DNA of 12,598 nt from Candidatus Methanoplasma sp. GTDB taxonomy: Archaea > Thermoplasmatota > Thermoplasmata > Methanomassiliicoccales > Methanomethylophilaceae. Shown here one piece after another: positions 5,664 to 12,598 of this stretch. A program made the translations under genes and the position numbers. The stretch spans positions 1 to 12,598 of the forward strand of contig JAISJG010000005.1 of NCBI GenBank assembly GCA_031261625.1, written 5' to 3'. Under the pieces are notes generated by a model. The model had not been told where the DNA came from. It did not search any database and worked only from the letters and a program-made list of their open reading frames with translations. Positions within the stretch are counted from its first letter, which is position 1. The number at the start of each line of letters is the position of its first letter.

Positions 5664-6356
5664 TTATTTCCCTTCCTTTAAGTTGTTCATTTTATCTACG
5701 ATCTCGTTCACCGTCAGTTTGGTGGTCACCAGCGGTATTCCTTCCAGTTTGGCCAGCTTGATCGCAAGCGGGTCGGTCTGTTCGGGCTGCTGATATACCA
5801 CCATTGCAGGTGTCAGAGGGTGTGCGCGTATCGCGACCATCGGAGAGCGTCCGAAGTGCACATTCGTGAAAATAAGTGCCCTTTCTATGCTCCAGCCGTA
5901 AATTTTCAGATAGTCCTCCGAGCCCAGACTCAGTATCGCCTTCACGGAATCCACTATCGTGTATCCGTAAATGCGCTTCGAGGGCATCCTATCCGTATTG
6001 AGGTTCTTTCCGGATATCGCTTCTATGAATATCTCTTCGGTTATCCCTTCTGAGAATTCATCCATGGCGATGATGCATTCGAGTTTCATATCCGGGAGAT
6101 ACTTCGACATCACCTGGGATCCGTTCTCTTTGTCCAATCTGATAAAGGCATCGACCATTTTCCTGACAACGGTGACACCGGGGGATTTCCTCCTCCCGGA
6201 TTCGTAATCACTGATAACGGAATGGGAGATACCCATGGCATCAGCGAGCTGATGCTGGGAGAGTTTGAACTCCTCCCTCCATTTTCTTATGGTTCTGCCG
6301 GGTTCCACAGAGAGTGCAATCTCTCCGGCGATCTTTTCCCTGAACTCATCGACCAT
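5664..6356 (-). CDS. XRE-type HTH transcriptional regulator leading the HMG-CoA operon
   Basis: 230 residues. The N-terminal Cro/C1-type helix-turn-helix spans about 20-75, with LSQHQLADAMGISHSVISDY as the HTH core and ESGRRKSPG following. Residues about 90-225 form an alpha/beta domain (IYGYTIVDSVKAILSLGS; MVAIRAHPLTPAMVVYQ; LAIKLAKLEGIPLVTT) that looks like a ligand-binding or dimerisation module. The layout resembles the archaeal predicted regulators of COG1709, from memory. It is the first gene of the operon and its stop touches the HMG-CoA synthase ATG, so it probably senses pathway status and controls its own transcript; this is inference. A TATA box sits 25 bases before the ATG, giving a leaderless mRNA, and an inverted repeat overlaps that box. 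Confidence 0.85.
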   Translation of the reverse strand: MVDEFREKIAGEIALSVEPGRTIRKWREEFKLSQHQLADAMGISHSVISDYESGRRKSPGVTVVRKMVDAFIRLDKENGSQVMSKYLPDMKLECIIAMDEFSEGITEEIFIEAISGKNLNTDRMPSKRIYGYTIVDSVKAILSLGSEDYLKIYGWSIERALIFTNVHFGRSPMVAIRAHPLTPAMVVYQQPEQTDPLAIKLAKLEGIPLVTTKLTVNEIVDKMNNLKEGK

Positions 6357-6375
6357 TATGCAGACATTGAACGAG

Positions 6376-6386
6376 ATTATTTAATT
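6376..6386 (-). promoter_or_regulatory. TATA box of the HTH-HMGS-thiolase-DUF35 operon
   Basis: AATTAAATAAT on the minus strand is centred about 25 bases before the ATG at 6356, with no ribosome site between. This is the expected spacing for leaderless transcription of the whole four-gene operon. Confidence 0.6.
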
Positions 6387-6413
6387 GTGTCGAAATAACC
6401 TAACGGCAATTAA
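6381..6413. promoter_or_regulatory. Inverted repeat overlapping the operon promoter (candidate operator)
   Basis: TTAATTG at 6381-6387 and CAATTAA at 6407-6413 are perfect inverted copies separated by 19 bases. The inner half overlaps the TATA box and the outer half lies upstream of the BRE position. Dimer-bound HTH proteins often use such half-sites. Autoregulation by the operon's own HTH protein is a plausible but untested reading. AT-rich 7-mers can also pair by chance. Confidence 0.35.
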
Positions 6414-6427
6414 CGTATTATTCAGGT

Positions 6428-7831
6428 TCAGTCAAGTGCTTTTTTCAGACGGTCAACGACAGTCTGGAGGACTTTGACCCTGGCGTATTTCTTGTCGTTG
6501 GATTCAACAACGGTCCACGGCGCGTACGGGGTGTTCGTCGTTTTCATGACGTGGTCTATTCTTTCGCAATAATCATCCCATTTGGCACGGTTGCGCCAAT
6601 CGTCATCAGTTATCTTCCACTGTTTGAGCGGATCCGCCATCCTGTCCTCGAATCTTTTCAGCTGTTCGTCCTGTGATACTTCCATCCAGAATTTGATTAC
6701 AATGGCTTCGTTATCTGTGAGCACCTTCTCGAATTCGTTGATCTCCACGGGTGCGCGGCTGTATTCTTCGACGCTGCAGAAGCCTTCTATCGGTTCCACA
6801 AGCATACGTCCGTACCAAGTACGGTCATAGATCGATATGTGGCCCTTTTCCGGGACCGTAGTGCTGAATCTCCATAGATATGTGTGATCGAGCTCTTCCT
6901 GTGTCGGTGCCTTTATCGGATTCACGGAATATCCTCTCGGATTCAGTGCATGACACAGGTGTTTTATGGCCGATCCTTTTCCGGCGGCATCCCATCCTTC
7001 GAATCCGACTATAAGCGAGCGTTTGCTTTCTGCCAGTTTCAACTGCAGATTGGCAAGTTCGTCGGAGAGGTCTCCGATCTTCTTTTTGTACGAATCGCAT
7101 GTTTTGCAAAGGTCCGCATTTCCGCGGGGATTGGGGAATTTATAATCGGACCACACATCAATCTTGTCCGGTTCTTCTTTGAGCCGGTTCTCCAGACGTT
7201 TTATTATGGCGGCCGTGGCCTTGGCGACGGTATCTTTCACGCCGCCCGCCTCTATTTTGTCCCATGGGCAGTTCTGTGAACCCGCTTCGTTAAGCAGATC
7301 GAGTATCACTTCGCGGTATTCCGTCGCATCGATGTGGTCCATTGACAGAAATGATTTTTTCGGATCCTTCGGACCGTACTGTGAATCATACTCTTTGATG
7401 GACGATTCGGTGGATCTGAGGAGTATCTTGATCAGGAACGTACCGTTGTTAACGAGGTACGATTCGAACCCGTTCGCCAGGGCGAGCATTCTTTCCAGTT
7501 CTTTCTTGTTGTCATCGGACCTGTCGATAATGGCAGAATACCACGATCTGTCGTACAACGTTATCCTGGCTTTTGCGGGGGTATGTCTCAAAAAACCCAT
7601 GACCGACCACGGGTCGTTGATGGATTTGGGGTCGAAGTGACGGTATTCCACGCCTCTCGGCTCAAGACATCTCATGATCTCGTTGATCACCCTTCCGATA
7701 ACACGGCCGCTGCTGCCCTCGAATATTATCAGTATCGGAATGCCCTTGGAGTACGCACTCTGCTGAAGCTGGTTAAGGCGTGACTCTGTTTCCTTAGAGA
7801 TAAGGGCTTCCATATTCCACCGTAATTGCAT
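6428..7831 (-). CDS. Two-domain PPK2-family polyphosphate:nucleotide phosphotransferase
   Basis: 467 residues with two PPK2 domains in tandem. The C-terminal domain (about 268-465) has an intact Walker A, FEGWDAAGKG (277-286), the lid/Walker B region YDRTWYGR (335-342), and conserved KQWKITDDDW at 404-412. PPK2 enzymes transfer phosphate between polyphosphate and nucleotides, and known two-domain members phosphorylate AMP. The N-terminal domain (about 30-215) has a broken P-loop, FEGSSGRVIG (37-46) without GKG, though YDRSWYS (93-99) remains, so it is probably structural. A linker with C242/C245 and a short coiled-coil-like helix joins them. An internal ATG at 7813, six residues in and preceded by CGGTGG, is a good alternative start. 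The gene lies 32 bases after the transglutaminase-like gene on the same strand, so they may be co-transcribed. Confidence 0.85.
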   Translation of the reverse strand: MQLRWNMEALISKETESRLNQLQQSAYSKGIPILIIFEGSSGRVIGRVINEIMRCLEPRGVEYRHFDPKSINDPWSVMGFLRHTPAKARITLYDRSWYSAIIDRSDDNKKELERMLALANGFESYLVNNGTFLIKILLRSTESSIKEYDSQYGPKDPKKSFLSMDHIDATEYREVILDLLNEAGSQNCPWDKIEAGGVKDTVAKATAAIIKRLENRLKEEPDKIDVWSDYKFPNPRGNADLCKTCDSYKKKIGDLSDELANLQLKLAESKRSLIVGFEGWDAAGKGSAIKHLCHALNPRGYSVNPIKAPTQEELDHTYLWRFSTTVPEKGHISIYDRTWYGRMLVEPIEGFCSVEEYSRAPVEINEFEKVLTDNEAIVIKFWMEVSQDEQLKRFEDRMADPLKQWKITDDDWRNRAKWDDYCERIDHVMKTTNTPYAPWTVVESNDKKYARVKVLQTVVDRLKKALD

Positions 7832-7863
7832 CCAATGTAAATGATATCATCGCTATGTCCCGT

Positions 7864-9228
7864 TCAGATAACATAGAATTTGTACAGTCCTTTGTTGTTG
7901 CCTTCATTGAGATAATACGAGAACGCAACGTCTCCAAATCCTTTCGCAGGCGAGAGTCCGAACGCTCTGTATGTCGTTATGGTGGTCTCGCCGCCGTAGA
8001 ACATCTTTCCGTCCACTTCTTTCGATAAAACTTCGTATAAAAGTGGGTTGTATGTCGGCGGAGAGTATCCCTCCAATGCCACACCTGCCATCGCATGTTC
8101 CGGAAGGATCAGTATGGCCGTGTCGTATCCGGCCACATGCAGTATCGCTGCAACAAGTATCGCGGTATCTTCACAGTCCCCCTGACCTTGGAATATCGTT
8201 TCCACAGGGTATGCGAAATATTCATCCTGCCCGTAAAGGAATGCATCGGCGTCAATGTAATTGGAATTGCGCGGGTACCCGTAACAGACCTGAACATAGC
8301 CGAGAACGAAATTGGCGAATTCCGAATCCCCCGGAGACACATCCGAACCGAATGCGGCTTTCAGTTTCTCCGTAAGTTCTATGACAATAGGGTCGTCATA
8401 GGTCACGAACGAGGTGTACTGCTTGGGACCGGGCCATCTGTCGTTGACAGCGGTCTTGTGGTATCTGTCGTATGCTTCATACGCGTACGTCATTGTAAGT
8501 TCGCGCTCTATTCCCTCGTATTTCCATTTTTGTTCCAAATTCACATCGGTGTAATATGCGACCTTTCCTGTGTATGTACTCTCGTAGTGATAGCTGCCGG
8601 CGGTACCGGTGTAGCATTTCACGGTTATGGTGTACACACCGGCTTTGATCTGAAGGAAGTAAAGTGTGGCCTCGCTTTTCTCCACGATGTTACCTGTGTA
8701 TTTTGCGAACGTCTCCGTATAGGCCGGATGGTCCCGGTCGAAGAAATTCCATGAATAATAGGTGTAAGCCGAAGCCTGGTCCGGATCCAATACGAATGCC
8801 AGGCGTTCTTCTTCGGAATCTATGCGCAATGAGAGGATGTTGCGGTCCGGAAGGAACGCCCCGCTCAGAATCAGTACATCTCCATTCGGTAGGGTCTGTG
8901 TGTATGTTTCCTCTTCCTCTTCGAAATCATACAGTGCGGCAGCACCGATTATTACGACCGACAGGAGCAGCACGACGATGACCGCAGCTATGATCTTGGT
9001 GGGACTCTGTTTCTTCTTCTGAACCGTCCACGACGGTTGGGAGTAAGGCTGAGAGTACTGATGCTGCGGATATTGTGATTGAGGATATTGTGATTGAGGA
9101 TACTGAGGCCTGACAGGCTCTGTGATATCCCGGCGTATCGGTGTGCCACACTCAGGACAGAAGTTAACTCCTCCTCCCAATTCATGGCCACAACGATAAC
9201 AAAACATAGCCACGACAGGGGCGTTCAT
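7864..9228 (-). CDS. Zinc-ribbon, membrane-anchored transglutaminase-like protein
   Basis: 454 residues in four parts. A zinc ribbon has C10/C13 and C24/C27 (FCYRCG, FCPECG). A proline/glutamine/tyrosine-rich linker at about 41-65 repeats QYPQS. A membrane helix at about 79-100 is preceded by KKK, so the ribbon faces the cytoplasm and the rest lies outside. The large outer region has an acidic patch (EEEEE), a beta-rich part (about 108-230) and a transglutaminase-like fold (about 280-445) with GQGDCEDTA (C352), PEHAMAG (H378) and YGGETT (E414) as the likely triad. Such folds cleave or crosslink peptide bonds, and the substrate here is unknown. Met8 at 9207 is an alternative start: zinc ribbons usually begin MFC, and AATTATTAAT at 9232-9241 is 29 bases before it. 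A second AT-rich box at 9255-9262 fits the start given here. Confidence 0.8.
   Translation of the reverse strand: MNAPVVAMFCYRCGHELGGGVNFCPECGTPIRRDITEPVRPQYPQSQYPQSQYPQHQYSQPYSQPSWTVQKKKQSPTKIIAAVIVVLLLSVVIIGAAALYDFEEEEETYTQTLPNGDVLILSGAFLPDRNILSLRIDSEEERLAFVLDPDQASAYTYYSWNFFDRDHPAYTETFAKYTGNIVEKSEATLYFLQIKAGVYTITVKCYTGTAGSYHYESTYTGKVAYYTDVNLEQKWKYEGIERELTMTYAYEAYDRYHKTAVNDRWPGPKQYTSFVTYDDPIVIELTEKLKAAFGSDVSPGDSEFANFVLGYVQVCYGYPRNSNYIDADAFLYGQDEYFAYPVETIFQGQGDCEDTAILVAAILHVAGYDTAILILPEHAMAGVALEGYSPPTYNPLLYEVLSKEVDGKMFYGGETTITTYRAFGLSPAKGFGDVAFSYYLNEGNNKGLYKFYVI
9068..9108 (-). repeat. 15-base tandem repeat coding for the PQ-rich linker
   Basis: The unit GGATATTGTGATTGA (plus-strand reading) occurs twice in tandem at 9068-9082 and 9083-9097, with a degraded third copy after it. 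It encodes the QYPQS pentapeptide repeats between zinc ribbon and membrane helix. Its length is a multiple of three, so copy number can vary without shifting the frame. Confidence 0.7.
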
Positions 9229-9231
9229 AGC

Positions 9232-9241
9232 ATTAATAATT
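9232..9241 (-). promoter_or_regulatory. TATA-like box of the transglutaminase-like gene
   Basis: AATTATTAAT on the minus strand is about 8 bases before the first ATG (9228) but 29 bases before the second in-frame ATG (9207). If this is the working box, translation starts at Met8. A second candidate, GATAAAAA at 9255-9262, would instead support 9228. Confidence 0.35.
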
Positions 9242-9369
9242 TCGTTCTCAATGATTTTTATCTAATCTGATACGCAAAGTGCGCATATTATACATGGGAA
9301 GCAGAGAGCGATTCAGGCCCTGAAACCTTTTGAATGGGGTTCGCACTATAAAAGCCGTTTTAAGTTCCG

Positions 9370-9378
9370 TTTATAAAG
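9370..9378 (+). promoter_or_regulatory. TATA box of the second CMD gene
   Basis: TTTATAAAG is centred 25 bases before the ATG at 9399, the usual leaderless spacing. A second box, ACTATAAAAG at about 9345-9354, lies 24 bases further upstream and could give a short-leader transcript. No ribosome site precedes the ATG. Confidence 0.5.
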
Positions 9379-9398
9379 ACACGTTGCAATGTCAGGCC

Positions 9399-9764
9399 AT
9401 GAACTGCAATAACAATAAGACTTACGATAAGATGTGTACTGAAATGGGCGACTTCGCGCCATCGACACTGAAGGCGATAAAGGAACTCGACCCCGGACTC
9501 TTAGATCTGTTGCATGACATGGACCGTATCCTTGTCGACGACGGTGCGATAGGCAAGAAGAACAAGAGACTGATGGCACTGTCCTGCGTAGCTGTGAGGA
9601 TGTGCGACGACTGTATCTATCCCCAGGCGAAAGTGGCAAAGAACTACGGTGCCACGAAGGAAGAGATACTCGAGGCGATAAGGGTCGCTGTCATCATCGG
9701 CGGTGTTCCGTGCTGGTCGGCATCCAAGAAGGGAATAGCCAGGCTGTTCGACGAATGGGAATGA
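9399..9764 (+). CDS. Carboxymuconolactone decarboxylase (AhpD-like) family protein with CxxC but no catalytic His
   Basis: 121 residues from the ATG at 9399. The frame opens earlier, at a TTG at 9330, but a TATA box 25 bases before 9399 supports the shorter form. The N-terminus is Cys- and Asn-rich (MNCNNNKTYDKMC) and the CMD domain covers about 20-118. The redox pair is present as CDDC (C69, C72) and the downstream signature KVAKNYGATKEEI is typical. The residue four after the second Cys, usually His in AhpD-type proteins, is Gln76 (CIYPQAK). C105 lies in the last helices (GGVPCWS). A dithiol role such as disulfide reduction or peroxide handling is plausible, but the proton relay must differ. 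It is divergent from the transglutaminase-like gene and 76 bases before aconitase. Confidence 0.8.
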   Translation: MNCNNNKTYDKMCTEMGDFAPSTLKAIKELDPGLLDLLHDMDRILVDDGAIGKKNKRLMALSCVAVRMCDDCIYPQAKVAKNYGATKEEILEAIRVAVIIGGVPCWSASKKGIARLFDEWE

Positions 9765-9840
9765 GGATCCTATCCGACATCGGGATATTGGTCAATATTG
9801 AAATATTAAATTCCGATTGTGGTTCCACGGAGATACCACG

Positions 9841-12474
9841 ATGACGGAGATCGGCAGCTGTACCAAGAAACTGAATACGGACGAGGGTGAGATCACTATC
9901 TACAGTCTCAGAGAACTTGAGAGGAAAGGAGTGATAAAGGACCTCGGCAAGCTGCCGTATTCCATCAAGGTTATAGTGGAATCCCTGCTCAGGCAGAGGG
10001 ACGGTTCCGTGATAACCGATGAGGACGTCATCGCAGCGGCTTCATGGACCCCTGAAGAAAGGTCCTCACGTGACATTCCGTGGATCCCGGCACGCGTACT
10101 GCTCCAGGATCTCACCGGAGGCGCAGCGGTCGCCGATCTCGCTTCTATGAGAGAGGCCGTCTCCATACTCGGAAAGGATCCGGAGATGATCAATCCGCTC
10201 GTTCCGGTGGATCTTGTCATCGACCATTCCATTCAGACGGATTTCTCCGGCCGTCCGGACGCGCAGGAACTCAACGAAAAGTTGGAGTTCGAAAGGAACA
10301 AAGAAAGATATGCACTTTTCAAATGGGCGCAGAAAGCGTTCAAGAACTTCCGTGCCGTTCCTCCCGGGAACGGAATATGCCATCAGGTCAATCTGGAGTA
10401 TCTTTCCCCCCTCATACATGTCAAAGAGAAGGACGGAGGATTGGTAGCCTATCCCGATTCCTGTTTCGGAACGGATTCCCACACAACCCAGATCAACGGA
10501 TTGGGAGTCGTCGGATGGGGGGTCGGAGGGATCGAGGCCGAAGCGGTCATGGTCGGACAGCCCAGTTACATGGAGATGCCCGAGGTCATAGGATTCAAAC
10601 TCACGGGGAAACTGAGTCCCGGAGTGAACGCGACGGATCTCGTTCTTACCGTGGTACAGATGCTGAGAGCGAAGAAAGTCGTAGGGAAATTCGTGGAGTT
10701 CTACGGCCCCGGATACAGCAATCTCTGTCTTGCAGACCGTTCAACGATAGCTAACATGGGTCCGGAGTACGGTGCGACCCTCGGATACTGCCCCATAGAT
10801 GAGAAAACGATAGAATATCTCAGACTTTCGGGAAGGGATCCCAAACATATCGATGCGATCGAGAAATATGCCAAAGAACAGACGCTCTGGTACAACGCAG
10901 AACCCGAATACACGGATACGCTGGAACTCGATCTTTCAACTGTGAAGCCGTGCCTTGCGGGATTCAAGAGACCGCAGGACAGGATAGTCCTGCCGGCGAT
11001 GAAGGAAGAGTTCGCAAAAGCGCTCAAAGCACTCGGAGTGGATAAGCAGAGGGAACCCCAAGGCAACGACCTCGGAGACGGTTCTCTGGTGATCGCATCC
11101 ATCACATCATGTACCAACACCGCGAACCCGTCGGTGATGATAGCCGCAGGACTCGTGGCAAAGAAAGCATCGGAGCTCGGACTGAAGCCGAAGGACTTTG
11201 TTAAGACATCTTTAGCCCCCGGTTCTAAAGTAGTCACGGAATATCTTGAGAATTCCGGACTTCAGAAATACCTTGACGATCTCGGATTCCAGTGCTGCGG
11301 ATACGGTTGCATGACGTGCATCGGTAACAGCGGTCCGCTTTCCGAGAAGGTAAGCAACACGATCAAAGCCAACGACCTGGTAGTCGCTGCCATAGCATCC
11401 AGCAACAGGAATTTCGAAGGACGTATACACGCATTGGTGAAAGCGAATTATCTCGCTTCACCCCCACTCGTGGTGGCATTCGCAATAGCCGGACGTGTCG
11501 ATCTGGATCTGGAGAAAGAACCGCTGGCCAATGTCGGCGGCAAGGACATCTATCTGAAGGATATCTGGCCGTCGGACGAGGAAATAGAGAGTATAACACA
11601 GAAGTTCGTTACTTCCGAGACGTTCAAATCGAAATACAAGGATATTTTCAAAGGGTCCGAGAGATGGGACAGGATCGAGAGCATAGAGTCTCCTTTGTTC
11701 AGATGGGACGAGGCATCCACATACATCAGGAACCCGCCGTTCTTCAACGATCTGTTCGATGATCCGGAAATAAAGAATATAGACGGAGCAAGATGTCTCG
11801 CCAAACTCGGGGATTCGATCACCACCGATCACATCTCCCCCGCGGGATCGTTCAGCAAAACATCCGATGCGGGAAGATATCTCATCTCGCTGGGAGTGAA
11901 AGAAGAGGATTTCAATTCATACGGATCCAGGAGAGCGAACCACGAGATCATGGTCCGCGGTACCTTCGCGAACATAAGACTGAAGAACCAGCTCACTCCC
12001 GGACAGGAAGGAAGTAGATCCAAATACTTCCCTGATAACCACGAGGACACGATATTTGAGGTGTCGAGGTTGTACGACGAGGACCTGACGCCTTTGGTCA
12101 TACTCGCAGGTAAGGAATACGGAACGGGAAGTTCAAGGGACTGGGCCGCAAAAGGACCGAACCTTCTCGGAGTGAAAGCAGTCATCGCCGAATCGTTCGA
12201 GAGGATACACAGATCGAACCTTGTGGGAATGGGCATAGTCCCGTTACAGTTCCTCAACGGTCAGACCGCTGAGACACTGCAACTCAACGGATCGGAAGTA
12301 TTCGATATCAATCTCGAAGAGCTTGAGCCCAAGGGATATGTCAGGGTCACAGCGTACCGCGACGGGAAGAAATTACAGTTCGATACGGTCTGCAGAGTGG
12401 ATGTTCCTATTGAGGTAGAATACATAGCCAACGGCGGTATCCTGCAATATGTGCTGAGGAATCTGACGGCCTGA
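9841..12474 (+). CDS. acnA: Aconitate hydratase, AcnA/IRP type
   Basis: 877 residues, the usual AcnA length. It interconverts citrate and isocitrate in the cytoplasm with a [4Fe-4S] cluster, and in an archaeon of this kind would feed 2-oxoglutarate and glutamate synthesis. The three cluster cysteines are C424 (ITSCTNTANPS), C490 and C493 (YGCMTCIGNSG). Other signatures are SCFGTDSHTTQINGLGVVGW at about 207-226, DSITTDHISPAGSFSKTS, GSRRANHEIMVRGTFANIRL and the swivelling-domain YGTGSSRDWAAKG. All domains are complete. The frame is open from a TTG at 9817, but the ATG at 9841 is chosen because GGAGAT (9829-9834) is a good ribosome site before it and the product begins at the usual place. A short hairpin with a T-run follows the stop. 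Confidence 0.95.
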   Translation: MTEIGSCTKKLNTDEGEITIYSLRELERKGVIKDLGKLPYSIKVIVESLLRQRDGSVITDEDVIAAASWTPEERSSRDIPWIPARVLLQDLTGGAAVADLASMREAVSILGKDPEMINPLVPVDLVIDHSIQTDFSGRPDAQELNEKLEFERNKERYALFKWAQKAFKNFRAVPPGNGICHQVNLEYLSPLIHVKEKDGGLVAYPDSCFGTDSHTTQINGLGVVGWGVGGIEAEAVMVGQPSYMEMPEVIGFKLTGKLSPGVNATDLVLTVVQMLRAKKVVGKFVEFYGPGYSNLCLADRSTIANMGPEYGATLGYCPIDEKTIEYLRLSGRDPKHIDAIEKYAKEQTLWYNAEPEYTDTLELDLSTVKPCLAGFKRPQDRIVLPAMKEEFAKALKALGVDKQREPQGNDLGDGSLVIASITSCTNTANPSVMIAAGLVAKKASELGLKPKDFVKTSLAPGSKVVTEYLENSGLQKYLDDLGFQCCGYGCMTCIGNSGPLSEKVSNTIKANDLVVAAIASSNRNFEGRIHALVKANYLASPPLVVAFAIAGRVDLDLEKEPLANVGGKDIYLKDIWPSDEEIESITQKFVTSETFKSKYKDIFKGSERWDRIESIESPLFRWDEASTYIRNPPFFNDLFDDPEIKNIDGARCLAKLGDSITTDHISPAGSFSKTSDAGRYLISLGVKEEDFNSYGSRRANHEIMVRGTFANIRLKNQLTPGQEGSRSKYFPDNHEDTIFEVSRLYDEDLTPLVILAGKEYGTGSSRDWAAKGPNLLGVKAVIAESFERIHRSNLVGMGIVPLQFLNGQTAETLQLNGSEVFDINLEELEPKGYVRVTAYRDGKKLQFDTVCRVDVPIEVEYIANGGILQYVLRNLTA

Positions 12475-12515
12475 AATCCAACTGTGTTCGATAACTGATT
12501 GGCCGTTGAAAGATC

Positions 12516-12529
12516 TCCGGTAGACCGGA
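12516..12529 (+). terminator. Terminator-like hairpin after aconitase
   Basis: TCCGG-TAGA-CCGGA forms a 5-bp stem with a 4-base loop, immediately followed by TTTT and then by further T-runs near 12540. It lies 42 bases after the aconitase stop. Confidence 0.5.
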
Positions 12530-12573
12530 TTTTCCATATGTTTTTCTGTAACGGACGGGGGTCTTTCTTTTCC

Positions 12574-12597
12574 CTTTAAAGTTTTAATATATATTAA
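12574..12597. promoter_or_regulatory. AT-rich palindromic promoter-like element at the window edge
   Basis: TTAATATATATTAA at 12584-12597 is a perfect palindrome and looks like a strong archaeal TATA box, with CTTTAAAG just upstream at the BRE position. It probably drives a plus-strand gene that begins beyond the window. Because it is palindromic, the sequence alone does not fix direction. Confidence 0.4.
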
Positions 12598-12598
12598 C

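Noticed and set aside
9330..9398. N-terminal extension of the second CMD protein from a TTG
   Set aside because: It overlaps both TATA boxes, has no ribosome site, and the extra 23 residues do not resemble the family.
10080..10754. 224-codon frame inside aconitase on the same strand
   Set aside because: Extremely Arg/Gly/Ser-rich out-of-frame reading of the aconitase gene with no family features.
1..12598. tRNA, rRNA, CRISPR array, insertion sequence or prophage
   Set aside because: No T-loop GGTTCGAATC-type signature, no regularly spaced direct repeats, and no transposase, integrase or phage protein in any credible frame.

Overview
The window looks like a chromosomal stretch of a methanogen-related euryarchaeon, most likely Thermoplasmatota and perhaps Methanomassiliicoccales. 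The phylum-level call is inference. Support comes from the archaeal HMG-CoA gene set (HMG-CoA synthase, SCPx-type thiolase and DUF35 OB-fold protein), the KEOPS subunit Cgi121, and promoter style: many first genes have an AT-rich TATA-like box about 25-30 bases before the start codon (leaderless mRNA), while genes inside the operon have strong GGAGG-type ribosome sites. I see no tRNA, rRNA, CRISPR array, insertion sequence or phage gene.

Layout. Bases 2-91 are the end of a plus-strand gene with a basic tail. Bases 92-414 hold no convincing gene but contain inverted repeats. A minus-strand TrxB-fold flavoprotein without the CxxC pair follows (415-1350). Divergent from it are a Cys-rich single PAS-domain protein (1564-1920), a carboxymuconolactone decarboxylase (CMD)-family protein without catalytic cysteines (1994-2305), a 33-residue single-span membrane miniprotein (2366-2467) ending in a palindromic terminator-like element, and Cgi121 (2529-2993). 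A hairpin separates Cgi121 from the convergent mevalonate-entry operon (6356 down to 3033, minus strand): HTH regulator, HMG-CoA synthase, thiolase homologue, DUF35 protein. Upstream on the same strand are a two-domain PPK2-type polyphosphate kinase (6428-7831) and a zinc-ribbon/membrane/transglutaminase-like protein (7864-9228). Divergent from these are a second CMD protein (9399-9764) and an AcnA-type aconitase (9841-12474).

How the genes fit together. The regulator-HMGS-thiolase-DUF35 operon should make HMG-CoA for archaeal isoprenoid lipids, and its first gene may sense pathway state. The main surprise is that the thiolase has Gly where the nucleophilic Cys is expected and Tyr in place of the His of the GHP motif, while HMG-CoA synthase keeps its full Glu/Cys/His triad. 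A second theme is altered redox chemistry. The flavoprotein lacks its dithiol. The two CMD proteins have lost complementary halves of the CxxC...His centre. The PAS protein carries a dense cysteine cluster. Whether these act together is not shown by the sequence.
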